The translations under genes were made by a program, and so were the position numbers. From Rhodospirillales bacterium (GTDB lineage Bacteria; Pseudomonadota; Alphaproteobacteria; Rhodospirillales; JASLQF01), in contig JASLQF010000065.1 in the NCBI GenBank assembly GCA_030744625.1, forward strand, positions 124,001 through 188,000: a stretch of DNA of 64,000 nt. Direction: 5' to 3'. The first letter of the stretch is position 1, and every line of letters starts with the position of its first letter. Below, one piece after another: positions 45,446-54,113 of this stretch. Below the pieces are notes generated by a model that saw only the letters and a list, made by a program, of their open reading frames with translations, had not been told where the DNA came from and searched no databases.

Positions 45446-45987
45446 GTTTCCAGAAGCACGTCGATCTCGGATTGGTCCATGGTCGACAAGCTGCCGTTGA
45501 TGATCGCCGAGGCGTGGTCCATGAGCGCCTGCAGGAGGCGGCAGGCGGTGAGGATGTCGGTGCGCGCCGCGTCGATCTCGTTTGCCGCGAGTTGCGTCTC
45601 GGCGCGCTTGACGGCGATTCCGATGAGCCGGCTGATTTGCACGATCGTCGTCTCCAAGGCCCGGCGGTACTTGGCCGGCGCGTGGCGGTAGGCCTCGATG
45701 GCCAGGTCCTTTTCGGTGAAGACGCTTCCCCGGAAATGGTCCTGATAGGTCTTGGGCTGCCACGCCTTGGCTTCCTCCAGGAGTTCCGGCATGTCCGGAA
45801 GCATCTCCAGGGTCATGACGATCTCATTGAAATGGTTGAGAAAATCCGTGGCCAGCAGGGTTTGCCCGTTGATGTTCGTCCCCCGCACCCGGGCGCGCAG
45901 CGCGTCACCGGCCGTTTCGTGCTTCTGGTTCTTGCCGCCGGCGGGCTCGGGCGAACAGGAAGGCTGCATCTCAGTGGACGAGGTCAT
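45442..45987 (-). CDS. Uncharacterised alphaproteobacterial protein
   Basis: A 181-residue soluble protein. The first 35 residues are polar and low in complexity; the rest looks helical, with NHFNEIVMTLEMLPDMPELLEEA and KTYQDHFRGSVFTEKDLAIEAY as the most distinctive parts. No motif of known function. ATG at 45987 chosen; a TTG at 46005 would add six residues. The stop codon is provided by the end of repeat A, so the original C-terminus may have been altered by insertion. Confidence 0.7.
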   Translation of the reverse strand: MTSSTEMQPSCSPEPAGGKNQKHETAGDALRARVRGTNINGQTLLATDFLNHFNEIVMTLEMLPDMPELLEEAKAWQPKTYQDHFRGSVFTEKDLAIEAYRHAPAKYRRALETTIVQISRLIGIAVKRAETQLAANEIDAARTDILTACRLLQALMDHASAIINGSLSTMDQSEIDVLLET

Positions 45988-46160
45988 GTACGGACTTTCT
46001 TTCAATGCCCCTGACTAAAAGTGATAATTCCGAGTAGGTTTTACAATGATTCGAAGTCAAAACGGAGCAAAGCACCGCCGACCGCCGGAAAGCCTTGAGC
46101 GCCGGCCGCAAATTGGTCATTCTCCGGGCTCTCTCTGAATTGGTGGAAATTGAACGCGTC

Positions 46161-47765
46161 ATGGCCGATAAGCGCGTCTACCTTTACGATTCCACACTGC
46201 GCGACGGCGCGCAGACCCAGGGCATCGACTTCAGCACCGCCGACAAGCTGGCGATCGCCGAGGCGCTGGACCGACTCGGCATCGATTACGTGGAGGGAGG
46301 TTGGCCCGGCGCCAACCCCACCGACGACGCGTTCTTCGCCGACCCGCCCGCCTTCACCCGCGCCAAGCTCACCGCCTTCGGCATGACGCGGCGCGCCGGC
46401 CGCAGCCCGGAAAACGATCCCGGGCTCGCCGCCCTGCTTGGCACCAAGGCCGCAGCCGTTTGCCTGGTCGCCAAGACCTGGGACTTCCACGTCGACGTGG
46501 CCCTCGGCATCGCGCCGGCCGAGAACATCGACATGATCGCCGACAGCATGGCGCTGGCCGTCCGCCGCGCCAGCGAGGCCATGCTCGACGCCGAGCACTT
46601 CTTCGACGGATACAAGTCCAACCCCGCCTACGCCCTGGATTGCGTCAAGGCCGCCGCCGCCGCCGGGGCGCGCTGGATCGTGCTGTGCGACACCAACGGC
46701 GGCGCCCTGCCCGACGAGGTCGAGCGCACCGTCGGCGCCGTGCTGGAGCACATCCCGGGCGCCAACCTCGGCATCCACTGTCACGACGACACCGGCAACG
46801 CCGTGGCCAACAGCCTGGCCGCCGTGCGTCTCGGCGTGCGCCAGGTGCAGGGCACCGTGAACGGCCTCGGCGAGCGTTGCGGCAACGCCAACCTGGTAAG
46901 CATCCTGCCATCCCTGGTGATCAAGATGGGGTACGAGACCGGGGTCTCCGACGAAGACCTGGCCCAGCTTACCCACGTCTCGCACCTCATCGACGAGCGT
47001 CTCAACCGGGCGCCCGACCGCAGCGCCGCCTACGTCGGAGAATCGGCCTTCGCCCACAAGGGCGGCCTGCACGTCTCGGCGGTGGAGAAGGACCCGCGCT
47101 CCTACGAGCACATCGCGCCCGAACGCGTCGGCAACCGCCGCCACGTGGTGGTTTCCGACCAGTCGGGACGCGCCAACGTGCTGGCGCGCTTCCGCGAGAT
47201 CGGCATCGAGATGGAGGCCGGCGATCCCAGGGTGGCGGATCTCGTGGAGACGGTGAAGGCGCGGGAATTCGACGGCTACGCCTACGACGGCGCCGAGGCG
47301 AGCTTCGAGCTGCTGGCGCGCCGGGCCCTGGGCGAGGTGCCCGACTACTACAAGCTGACCAGCTTCCGGGTCATCGACGAGCGGCGCTGGAACGCCAAGG
47401 GCGAGCTCATCACCCTGTCGGAGGCCACCGTCAAGTTGGAGGGCGGGTCCGGACTGGCGGTGATGGCGGTGGCCGAGGGCAATGGGCCGGTCAACGCGCT
47501 CGACGCGGCGCTGCGCGAACTGCTGACGCCGATCTATCCGCAACTCGAGGACTTGCGCCTGGTCGATTACAAGGTGCGCATCCTCACCCCCGGCGACGGC
47601 ACCGCCGCCGTCACCCGGGTGATGATCGAATCCGCCGACGGCCACGGCGAGCGCTGGTCGACGGTGGGCCTGTCGACCAACATCATCGACGCTTCCTACA
47701 ACGCGCTGCGCGACAGCATCGTCTACAAGCTGTACCGCGACGGCGCGGCGCCGGGCGGCGCCTGA
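46161..47765 (+). CDS. cimA: Citramalate synthase
   Basis: A 534-residue member of the LeuA/HMG-CoA-lyase-like family. YDSTLRDGAQTQGIDFS at the start, GWPGANPTDDAFF and CHDDTGNAVANS carry the metal and substrate residues, and a C-terminal LeuA-type regulatory domain follows. It condenses pyruvate and acetyl-CoA to (R)-citramalate, feeding isoleucine synthesis without threonine. trmJ follows after 28 bases. Start ATG at 46161. Confidence 0.93.
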   Translation: MADKRVYLYDSTLRDGAQTQGIDFSTADKLAIAEALDRLGIDYVEGGWPGANPTDDAFFADPPAFTRAKLTAFGMTRRAGRSPENDPGLAALLGTKAAAVCLVAKTWDFHVDVALGIAPAENIDMIADSMALAVRRASEAMLDAEHFFDGYKSNPAYALDCVKAAAAAGARWIVLCDTNGGALPDEVERTVGAVLEHIPGANLGIHCHDDTGNAVANSLAAVRLGVRQVQGTVNGLGERCGNANLVSILPSLVIKMGYETGVSDEDLAQLTHVSHLIDERLNRAPDRSAAYVGESAFAHKGGLHVSAVEKDPRSYEHIAPERVGNRRHVVVSDQSGRANVLARFREIGIEMEAGDPRVADLVETVKAREFDGYAYDGAEASFELLARRALGEVPDYYKLTSFRVIDERRWNAKGELITLSEATVKLEGGSGLAVMAVAEGNGPVNALDAALRELLTPIYPQLEDLRLVDYKVRILTPGDGTAAVTRVMIESADGHGERWSTVGLSTNIIDASYNALRDSIVYKLYRDGAAPGGA

Positions 47766-47793
47766 GGAGCCCGACGCGGGCCGCCCCGACGCC

Positions 47794-48603
47794 ATGGCCG
47801 GCACCGATTCCACCAAGGCTTCGCTGACAGGAGGCAGCCCGGCCGGCGCGGGCGGGGGCGCCGCCCCCGCTGTCGTCCTCGTCGAGCCGCAGCTCGGCGA
47901 AAACATCGGCATGACGGCGCGCGCCATGCTCAATTGCGGGCTCGCCGAACTCAGGTTGGTGCGCCCGCGCGAGGACTGGCCCAACGACAAGGCGGTGGCC
48001 GCGGCGTCGGGCGCCGACGCGGTGCTCGACGGCACCGTCCTTTATGAGACCACGGCCCAGGCCATCGCCGACCTGGAGACCGTCTACGCGGCGACGGCGC
48101 GCCCCCGCGACATGACCAAGCGCGTGATGACGGCGCGCCACGCGGCGGGCGAGATGCGGGAGCTGGCCGTCCGCGGCCGCCGCCTCGGCGTGCTCCTGGG
48201 ACCCGAGGCCATGGGCCTCAACAACGACGACGTGGCCCTGGCCGACGCCGTCGTGACCATCCCCCTCAACCCCGCCTTCATGTCCCTCAACCTGGCCCAG
48301 GCCGTCTTCGCCATCGCCTACGAGTGGCACCAGGCCCTTGCCATGTCCCCAGGCTCCGAGGACCCAGGCGCCGCCCTCGCCATGCCAAAGGAGACGCGCC
48401 CCGCCACCAAGGCCGAACTCATGATGCTCTTCGAGCACCTGGAGGGCGAGCTCGATGCCTGCGGCTTCCTGCACGTCACGGAGAAGCGCCCCATCATGGT
48501 GCGCAACCTGCGCAACCTGCTGCAACGCGCCCAACTCACCGAACAGGAGGTGCGCACGCTGAGAGGCGCCATTTCCGGGCTGAGTTCGGGAAGGAAAGGT
48601 TGA
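47794..48603 (+). CDS. trmJ: tRNA/rRNA 2'-O-methyltransferase (TrmJ-like, SPOUT)
   Basis: A 269-residue SPOUT enzyme. VLVEPQLGENIGMTARAMLNCGL is the N-terminal signature, LLGPEAMGLNNDDVALAD and IPLNPAFMSLNLAQAV form the trefoil knot that binds SAM. It modifies nucleotide 32 of certain tRNAs. A 20-residue low-complexity leader (Gly/Ala) precedes the domain. Confidence 0.92.
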   Translation: MAGTDSTKASLTGGSPAGAGGGAAPAVVLVEPQLGENIGMTARAMLNCGLAELRLVRPREDWPNDKAVAAASGADAVLDGTVLYETTAQAIADLETVYAATARPRDMTKRVMTARHAAGEMRELAVRGRRLGVLLGPEAMGLNNDDVALADAVVTIPLNPAFMSLNLAQAVFAIAYEWHQALAMSPGSEDPGAALAMPKETRPATKAELMMLFEHLEGELDACGFLHVTEKRPIMVRNLRNLLQRAQLTEQEVRTLRGAISGLSSGRKG

Positions 48604-48634
48604 ACGCGGAGGACGCATCCTCGGAGTTAGATCT

Positions 48635-49198
48635 CTACACCCGCTCCGAGAGCCAGATGGCGAGGCGCGAGCCGGCCTTGATGAAGGCCGTCAGGGGCTC
48701 GTAGCCGGGCGCCTGGCGGGCGCCGTGGGCGAGGCCGGTGTCCCGATGCTCGATCTCGTTGGCGCGGAACTCCTCGAGCCTTCGCTTGAGTGCCGTCTCG
48801 TCCCCGGCGTCGTCGAGCGCCTCGATCTGCTTGGCGTAGTGCTCGTCGATGACTTCCTCGACGGCCACCGTGCAGGCCATGGCGGCGCGCTCGCCCAAAA
48901 GCGCCGTCCCCGCCCCCAGCGCGAAGCCGGCGACGTGCCACAGCGGCATCAGGGCCGTCGGCCGCACCCGGCGCTCGACGACGAGCTTGTCGAAAGCCGC
49001 CAGGTGCTCCTGCTCCTGCCTGGCCATGTCGCGGATGACCGGGCCGGTGGAGGTACGCCCGAGCACGGCGAGCTGACCGCTGTAGATGCGTACCGCCCCA
49101 TACTCGCCGGCGTGGTCGACCCGGACCATGCGCTCCATGAGCTGCTCCTTGGTGGGGTCGCCGGGCAGGCGGCCCTTGCTTCCCGGGCGCCGGCTCAT
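48635..49198 (-). CDS. coq7: Ubiquinone biosynthesis di-iron hydroxylase Coq7
   Basis: A 187-residue di-iron monooxygenase hydroxylating demethoxyubiquinone. DHAGEYGAVRIY, RQEQEHLAAF and AVEEVIDEHYAKQI supply the Glu and His ligands (ExxH motifs). The ATG overlaps the dsbB stop as ATGA, so ubiquinone synthesis and quinone-dependent disulfide formation share an operon. Confidence 0.95.
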   Translation of the reverse strand: MSRRPGSKGRLPGDPTKEQLMERMVRVDHAGEYGAVRIYSGQLAVLGRTSTGPVIRDMARQEQEHLAAFDKLVVERRVRPTALMPLWHVAGFALGAGTALLGERAAMACTVAVEEVIDEHYAKQIEALDDAGDETALKRRLEEFRANEIEHRDTGLAHGARQAPGYEPLTAFIKAGSRLAIWLSERV

Positions 49199-49719
49199 GC
49201 CTTGCTCCCCTTGATCAACATCCTGGCGCCGGCCAGCGCGGCGCCGGCCAGGGCCAACGAGGCGGCTACATTGTAGGTGGCCATGGAAAGACCGAACAGG
49301 GTCCAGTCCACCTCGTCGCAGGCCTTGGGCTGGGGCCGCGACAGTTGCGCCATCATGTCGGCCGGGGAAAGGCCCGTCGCCAGCTCGCCGCCGCACGCCG
49401 CCGACGCCCACCAGTGCTGCTCGACGCCGACGTGGTAGAAGGCGACCGCCGCCCCCGCCGCGAAGACGACGCCGCAGACGCCGACGCTTGCCGCCTGCAC
49501 CGGTCCCGGGCGCGCCGACAGGGCCAGCACGGCGAGCACGCCGGTAATGGCGTAGGGGACGCGCTGATAGAGGCACAGGATGCAGGGCTCGAGCCCGAAG
49601 ACGACCTCGGCCACGTACGCCGTGCCCAGCGCGCCGACGCTGGCGGCGAGGACGGCAAGCGGGATCAGGCGCCCGTTGAGCAGGCGGCGCGGGCTTGGCA
49701 TGGTTCCGGTATAGCGCAC
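49195..49719 (-). CDS. dsbB: Disulfide bond formation protein DsbB
   Basis: A 174-residue inner membrane protein with four membrane segments that oxidises DsbA and reduces ubiquinone. EPCILCLYQRVPY holds the first Cys pair (46 and 49) and C109/C134 form the second periplasmic pair. The ATG at 49719 is used; a second at 49701 is possible. Coupled to coq7 downstream. Confidence 0.92.
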   Translation of the reverse strand: MRYTGTMPSPRRLLNGRLIPLAVLAASVGALGTAYVAEVVFGLEPCILCLYQRVPYAITGVLAVLALSARPGPVQAASVGVCGVVFAAGAAVAFYHVGVEQHWWASAACGGELATGLSPADMMAQLSRPQPKACDEVDWTLFGLSMATYNVAASLALAGAALAGARMLIKGSKA

Positions 49720-49740
49720 GGGCGCCCCCCCGACCAGCGC

Positions 49741-49858
49741 CCGCTAGCGGGCCGGTCCGGGACCGGCCCCTACGCTATTTGCTGAATGTAGGGGCGGGTC
49801 TCAGACCCGACCGCGTCGAATAGGAAATACGCTGCGTAAAACTAGCCGGGCGTTGCCC
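49741..49858. repeat. Dispersed repeat A, copy 3 (inverted, truncated)
   Basis: About 118 bases matching repeat A in reverse orientation, lacking the CTAGCGCGTTATCCG end and the 25 bases next to it. Its last base overlaps the TAG of the YqaA-type gene. Lies upstream of dsbB in a tandem, not convergent, gap. Confidence 0.85.
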
Positions 49859-50439
49859 TACAGGACGAAGCGCGCCAGCGCGAAGCCGCCGACGAGCAGC
49901 ACGAAGAACACGGTGGCCAAGAGGCCGAGGTTGCCCTCGACGAAGGCGCGGATGGGCTGGCCGAAGTGCCACAGGAGCGCCGCCTCGGCGAAGAAGCGCA
50001 GGCCCCGCGAGGCCGCCGAGGCAACCGTGAAGACGGTGACGTCGAGCTCCATCACCCCGCTCAGGATGGTGATCACCTTGTAGGGAAAGGGCGTCAGCCC
50101 GGCGCCGCCGACGATCCACGCCCCCCATTCGTTGTAGGTGGCCTGGAAGCGCTCGAAGGCGTCGGCGGCGCCGTAGAACTCGACCAGCGGCCGGCCCACG
50201 GCCTCGAACAGAAAGAGCCCGATGCCGTAACCGGCGAGGCCGCCGGCCACCGAGGCCGCCGTGCACACCAAGGCGATGCGCCACGCCCGCGTCGGCGCCG
50301 CCAGCACCATGGGGATGAGCAACACGTCGGGGGGAATGGGGAAGACCGAGCTCTCGACGAAGGAGACCACGGCCAGCGCCGCCAGCGCGTGGCGGTGGCC
50401 GGCCAGCCCCATGGTCCAGTCGTAAAGCCGTCGCAGCAC
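49858..50439 (-). CDS. YqaA family (DedA/SNARE-associated) inner membrane protein
   Basis: A 193-residue protein with about five hydrophobic segments. SFVESSVFPIPPDVLL at residues 27-42 and GGAGLTPFPYKVITI are hallmarks of the YqaA branch of the DedA superfamily. Probable role in lipid-carrier movement or membrane homeostasis. A second DedA-type protein is encoded at 14374-15105. Confidence 0.9.
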   Translation of the reverse strand: MLRRLYDWTMGLAGHRHALAALAVVSFVESSVFPIPPDVLLIPMVLAAPTRAWRIALVCTAASVAGGLAGYGIGLFLFEAVGRPLVEFYGAADAFERFQATYNEWGAWIVGGAGLTPFPYKVITILSGVMELDVTVFTVASAASRGLRFFAEAALLWHFGQPIRAFVEGNLGLLATVFFVLLVGGFALARFVL

Positions 50440-50590
50440 GGAAGCCTGCCCCCCTTTGGTGAGATGGCGCGCCGGGCCGAGGTTTAGCAGCCGAACCGGG
50501 GCGCGGCAATCGCCGGGTGGGCGGACGAGGGGGACGCCGCGCCCCTGTTGACCGGGCTCGGGCGTCGGCTATGATCGCGGGCCGTGGCGC

Positions 50591-50677
50591 GCCCCTGTGG
50601 CGGAATTGGTAGACGCGACAGACTCAAAATCTGTTGTCCTTAAGGGCGTGGGAGTTCGAGTCTCCCCGGGGGCACCA
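50591..50677 (+). tRNA. tRNA-Leu (anticodon CAA)
   Basis: 87 bases with acceptor stem GCCCCTG/CGGGGGC, a long variable arm typical of Leu, anticodon CAA at 50625-50627, T-loop GTTCGAGTC and encoded CCA at 50675-50677. Confidence 0.96.
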
Positions 50678-50734
50678 CACGACACAACGAATTGCGGCAT
50701 TACGCCGCCGTCGATAAGAACCCGGCGCTGGCCG

Positions 50735-50767
50735 TCCTGTGTAGTTCCTGTGTAATTCCTGTGTAAC
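50735..50767. repeat. Three tandem 11-base repeats downstream of tRNA-Leu
   Basis: TCCTGTGTAGT, TCCTGTGTAAT and TCCTGTGTAAC in direct tandem, 58 bases after the tRNA 3' end. No integrase or att-like duplication of the tRNA end is visible, so there is no direct evidence of an integration event. Confidence 0.85.
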
Positions 50768-50841
50768 GGCATCCCGGGCCCCAACCGAGCCAGGGAGCGG
50801 TGGTACGCGCCGATGTCGGCCAGGCCCGCCGCATGACAACC

Positions 50842-50871
50842 TTGAGTCCGGAAAACCGGGCGCGGTACACT
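50842..50871 (+). promoter_or_regulatory. Putative promoter of the VOC gene
   Basis: TTGAGT (50842-50847), 18-base spacer, TACACT (50866-50871), 38 bases before the ATG. GAGGAG follows as ribosome-binding site. Confidence 0.5.
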
Positions 50872-50909
50872 CGAAAATGAAAGTCCCCCCTGGTAGAGGA
50901 GATAATTAA

Positions 50910-51332
50910 ATGGCGAAACTGAGGCACATGGCGATGTCGGTTACCGACCCGGAGCGGTCGGCCAAGTTCTACGAAGAGGCCTTTGGCATGGAACGCATCG
51001 GCACCACGGACACAGACCTTGCCAAGGGTGTGTACCTTTCGGACGGCGTGGTCTGCCTGGCGATGCTCAAGTTCAAGACCGACGAGTGGGCCGGTAAATC
51101 GGATGACGCGGCCGGAAAGCATCGGAGCACGGAGTACGTCGGCGTGCATCACGTCGGGTTTTGGGTCGACGATCTCGAAAAAACCGCCCAGGCGATCAAG
51201 GACGCCGGTGGGGATTTCTTCCTCGGCATGCCGAAAGAGACGGATACGCTTCACTACGAGGAGAAGCACCGCGACCCGGACGGCATCATGATCGATGTTT
51301 CAGAAAACGGCTGGCCCGGAACGCGCGCGTAA
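50910..51332 (+). CDS. VOC family (glyoxalase-like) protein
   Basis: A 140-residue protein with two beta-alpha-beta-beta-beta modules. LRHMAMSVTDPERSAKFYEEAFG at the start and HHVGFWVDDLEKT in the middle, then HRDPDGIMIDVSENGW, carry the His and Glu metal ligands of vicinal oxygen chelate enzymes. It may be a lactoylglutathione lyase-like or dioxygenase-like protein; substrate not deducible. Stands alone with its own promoter and ribosome-binding site. Confidence 0.85.
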   Translation: MAKLRHMAMSVTDPERSAKFYEEAFGMERIGTTDTDLAKGVYLSDGVVCLAMLKFKTDEWAGKSDDAAGKHRSTEYVGVHHVGFWVDDLEKTAQAIKDAGGDFFLGMPKETDTLHYEEKHRDPDGIMIDVSENGWPGTRA

Positions 51333-51370
51333 CGCGGGACGATCCGCGCCCCTTGACCGGGTCCACATGC

Positions 51371-51505
51371 CTAGCGTGTTGCCCGGTCGAGTGGCGCCAA
51401 TTCAATACCCCCCACCCCAACCCTCCCCCACAAGGGGGGAGGGGGAATTTTGTCGTGTTTCCAGCTGGATAGCCTTTCCCCTCGATGGGGAAGGGTGGGG
51501 TGGAT
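51371..51505. repeat. Dispersed repeat B, copy 1 (about 135 bp)
   Basis: Begins CTAGCGTGTTGCCCGG and continues with GTGGCGCCA, a hairpin of CCCTCCCCC and GGGGGAGGG around CACAA, and a second hairpin around CTCGATGG. Matched by 58657-58791. Ends a few bases before the pirin stop codon (51509-51511). The GC-rich hairpins resemble palindromic intergenic repeats known from many alphaproteobacteria. Confidence 0.85.
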
Positions 51506-51508
51506 GGC

Positions 51509-52309
51509 TCAGAAACGCCCGCCCTGGAAATCCTCGATGGCTTGCTGGATCTCGTGGCGGGTGTTCATGACGAAGGGGCCGTAGCGGACCACGGGCTCGC
51601 CGATGGGCCGCGCCGCCGCCAGCATCAGGCGCCCGCCGCCGGCCGACGCCAGCTCGACGCCGTCGCCCTCGCCGAGCACGGCCAGGGTGTGGGCCTCCAC
51701 GGCCGTGCCGCCGATCTCGGCGGTGCCCTCGAAGACGTAGGCGAAGCAGGCGTGGCCGGGCGCCACGTCCTGAGCGTGTCGCCCGCCGGGGTCCAATGTC
51801 ACGTCCATGTATAGGGGGTCGACCGCGATGCCTTCGACGGGGCCTTCGGCGCCGCCGCCCCGCCCGGCGATGACGCGCAGCCGCGCCCCCGTCGCGGTCT
51901 CCGCCTCGGGCACGTCGGCGGGCTCGAAGTTCTGGTAGCGTGGCGGGCACATCTTGTCGCTGGACGGCAGGTTGACCCACAGCTGGAAGCCCCGCATCTC
52001 GCCCTCGCTCTGTTCCGGCATTTCCGAGTGCACGATGCCGCGCCCGGCGGTCATCCATTGCACGCCGCCCGGGACCAGCACCCCCTCGGCCCCGGTGCTG
52101 TCGCGGTGGCGCATATGGCCGGCGATCATGTAGGTCACGGTCTCGAAGCCGCGGTGGGGATGGTCGGGGAAGCCGGCGATGTAGTCGTCCGGGTTGTCGG
52201 TACCGAAGGCGTCGAGCAACAGGAAGGGGTCGAGTTCCGATATCTGCGCCGTGCCGACGGAACGCCTCAGCGTCACGCCGGCGCCGTCGGAGGTGACCAG
52301 CGACACCAT
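51509..52309 (-). CDS. Pirin family protein
   Basis: A 266-residue bicupin. DHPHRGFETVTYMIAG, HRDSTG and AGRGIVHSEMPE supply the three His and one Glu that bind metal in pirins; the C-terminal cupin follows with HACFAYVFEGTAEIGG. Some pirins are quercetin dioxygenases, others act as redox-sensing co-regulators. Divergent from the LigB-type gene across a 141-base gap. Confidence 0.93.
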   Translation of the reverse strand: MVSLVTSDGAGVTLRRSVGTAQISELDPFLLLDAFGTDNPDDYIAGFPDHPHRGFETVTYMIAGHMRHRDSTGAEGVLVPGGVQWMTAGRGIVHSEMPEQSEGEMRGFQLWVNLPSSDKMCPPRYQNFEPADVPEAETATGARLRVIAGRGGGAEGPVEGIAVDPLYMDVTLDPGGRHAQDVAPGHACFAYVFEGTAEIGGTAVEAHTLAVLGEGDGVELASAGGGRLMLAAARPIGEPVVRYGPFVMNTRHEIQQAIEDFQGGRF

Positions 52310-52450
52310 GGTCCTGGTGACTTGGCGTGGATCGTTCAAGGCCGCCTTCCCCCGGTTCCCCGCGTCGCGTTTTACGGACTGTACCCCTTTGCCACGGCCA
52401 CGGGTAGCCCGGCGGTGGTCAAGACCACCGGCCTGTTGGATAATGGCCGA

Positions 52451-53233
52451 ATGAAGAAAGCACCTGGTCTCTTTATCTCCCACGGGTCGCCCATGATGCT
52501 TGTCGAGGACAGTTCGGCGCGCCGTTTCCTGGCCGGGCTCGGCGCCGAACTGGGCAAGCCGAAGGCGATCCTCGTGGCGTCCGCCCACTGGGAGACCGAC
52601 CGGCTCGCGGTGAGCATTGCCGAGCGGCCCGAAACCATCCACGATTTTTGCGGCTTCCCGCCGGCCCTCTATGAAAGCCGCTACGCCGCGCCGGGTGCCC
52701 CCGACGCGGCGCGCCGCGCCGCCGAACTCGTCGAGGGCGCCGGCATGACGGCGGTCCTGGACGCCGGGCGCGGGCTCGACCATGGCGCCTGGGTGCCCCT
52801 GCAACTCATGTATCCGGAAGCCGACGTCCCGGTCGCCCAAATCTCCATCGAATCGCACCTTGGCCCGAGGCGCCAGTTGGAGGTCGGCCGGGCCCTGGCC
52901 CCGCTGCGCGACGACGGCGTCATGATCATGGGCTCGGGCAACCTCTCCCACGACCTGTCGGGCATGCAACGGGGTGCCGTGGACGCGCCGGCCCCCGGCT
53001 GGGTGGCCGATTTCGCCGACTGGGTATGCGACGCCGTCGCCGCCGATCGCCTCGACGACCTCGCCGATTACCGGCGCGCCGCCCCCCATGGGGAGAGAAA
53101 CCACCCGACCGAAGACCACTTCCTGCCGCTGTTTACCGCCATCGGCGCCGGTGGTCCCGGGGCGCGCGGCGAGCGCCTGCACGCCAGCTATTCCTATGCC
53201 GTACTGGCCATGGATGCCTATGCCTTCGATTAG
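52451..53233 (+). CDS. LigB-type extradiol aromatic ring-opening dioxygenase (DODA family)
   Basis: A 260-residue class III extradiol dioxygenase-like protein. FISHGSPMM, LDHGAWVPLQLMYPEADVP and SGNLSHDL carry the conserved metal and catalytic histidines. Related proteins cleave catechols such as DOPA or protocatechuate; the family also has members of unknown activity. A GTG-started amidohydrolase follows after 9 bases, in the same operon. Confidence 0.9.
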   Translation: MKKAPGLFISHGSPMMLVEDSSARRFLAGLGAELGKPKAILVASAHWETDRLAVSIAERPETIHDFCGFPPALYESRYAAPGAPDAARRAAELVEGAGMTAVLDAGRGLDHGAWVPLQLMYPEADVPVAQISIESHLGPRRQLEVGRALAPLRDDGVMIMGSGNLSHDLSGMQRGAVDAPAPGWVADFADWVCDAVAADRLDDLADYRRAAPHGERNHPTEDHFLPLFTAIGAGGPGARGERLHASYSYAVLAMDAYAFD

Positions 53234-53242
53234 GGTGCCGCC

Positions 53243-54109
53243 GTGACGCAACCATGCCAGGGCCCCGACCCCGACACCAAGGCCCCGCGCACCCCGCCGC
53301 CGCCATTGTCCTGCGACACCCACGCCCACGTCTTCGGACCGCGCGCGCGCTATCCATACGCGGCGGAGCGCGGTTACACGCCGCCCGATTGCCCGGTCGA
53401 GGCCTACGCGCCGATGCTCGATACCCTGGGCGTGGAGCGCGCCGTCATCGTCCAGGGAGGGGCGCATGGGACGGACAACCGCGTCACCCTCGACGCCATC
53501 GCCTCGATGGGGGAGCGTTGCCGGGGGGTCGCGGTTGTGCCGCCGACGGTCACCGAGCGCCAACTCGAGGCCCTCGCCCGGGGAGGTTTCCGCGGGCTTC
53601 GCCTGTCGACGGTGCTGAAGGGAGGGACCGGCACCCAACACCTGGACGCCATGGCGGGGCGCGCCAGGGACATGGGCTGGCACGTGCAGCTCCACTTGGA
53701 CAGCGCCGACGAGTTGGTCGATCTGGCGCCCCGGCTGCGCCGGTTGCCGGTGCCTTTCGTCATCGACCACCTGGGCCGGGCGCGCGGCGGCGCGGGTACC
53801 GGCCAGCCGGGCTTCCAGGCACTGCTGGGGCTCCTCGAGGGGACCGACGGGTGCTGGGTAAAGATCGCCAGTTGGTACAGGCTTTCCGACCAGGGCCCGC
53901 CCTACGCCGACATGCGCCCCCTGGCCGAGGCGCTGATCGCGGCCAGGCCGGACCGTGTCCTATGGGGCAGCAACTGGCCCCATCCCATCTTCGAGGGCGC
54001 CATGCCCAACGACGGCGACCTGCTCGACCAGTTCCTGCAATGGGCCGGCGACGAGGCCACCCGAAAGACAATCCTGGTCGACAATCCGGCCAGGCTCTAC
54101 GGGTTCTGA
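53243..54109 (+). CDS. Amidohydrolase family 2 (LigI-like) metal-dependent hydrolase
   Basis: A 288-residue TIM-barrel hydrolase. CDTHAHVFGP gives the first HxH, FVIDHLGR and WGSNWPHP carry the later His and Asp. The family includes 2-pyrone-4,6-dicarboxylate lactonase (LigI), and the neighbouring LigB-type gene fits a meta-cleavage pathway, but specificity is inferred only. GTG start; no clear alternative. Confidence 0.88.
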   Translation: MTQPCQGPDPDTKAPRTPPPPLSCDTHAHVFGPRARYPYAAERGYTPPDCPVEAYAPMLDTLGVERAVIVQGGAHGTDNRVTLDAIASMGERCRGVAVVPPTVTERQLEALARGGFRGLRLSTVLKGGTGTQHLDAMAGRARDMGWHVQLHLDSADELVDLAPRLRRLPVPFVIDHLGRARGGAGTGQPGFQALLGLLEGTDGCWVKIASWYRLSDQGPPYADMRPLAEALIAARPDRVLWGSNWPHPIFEGAMPNDGDLLDQFLQWAGDEATRKTILVDNPARLYGF

Positions 54110-54113
54110 GACC

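Noticed and set aside
50569..50839. Small minus-strand proteins overlapping tRNA-Leu
   Set aside because: Their sequence is the well-known spurious product of reading a tRNA-Leu gene backwards.
50591..50909. Genomic island or prophage integrated at tRNA-Leu
   Set aside because: No integrase, no repeated tRNA 3' end and no mobility genes nearby; only an 11-base tandem repeat is present.
51420..51450. CCCTCCCCC/GGGGGAGGG hairpin as a simple terminator of the VOC gene
   Set aside because: It recurs with the same flanks at 58657-58791, so it is part of dispersed repeat B. A terminator effect is still possible.
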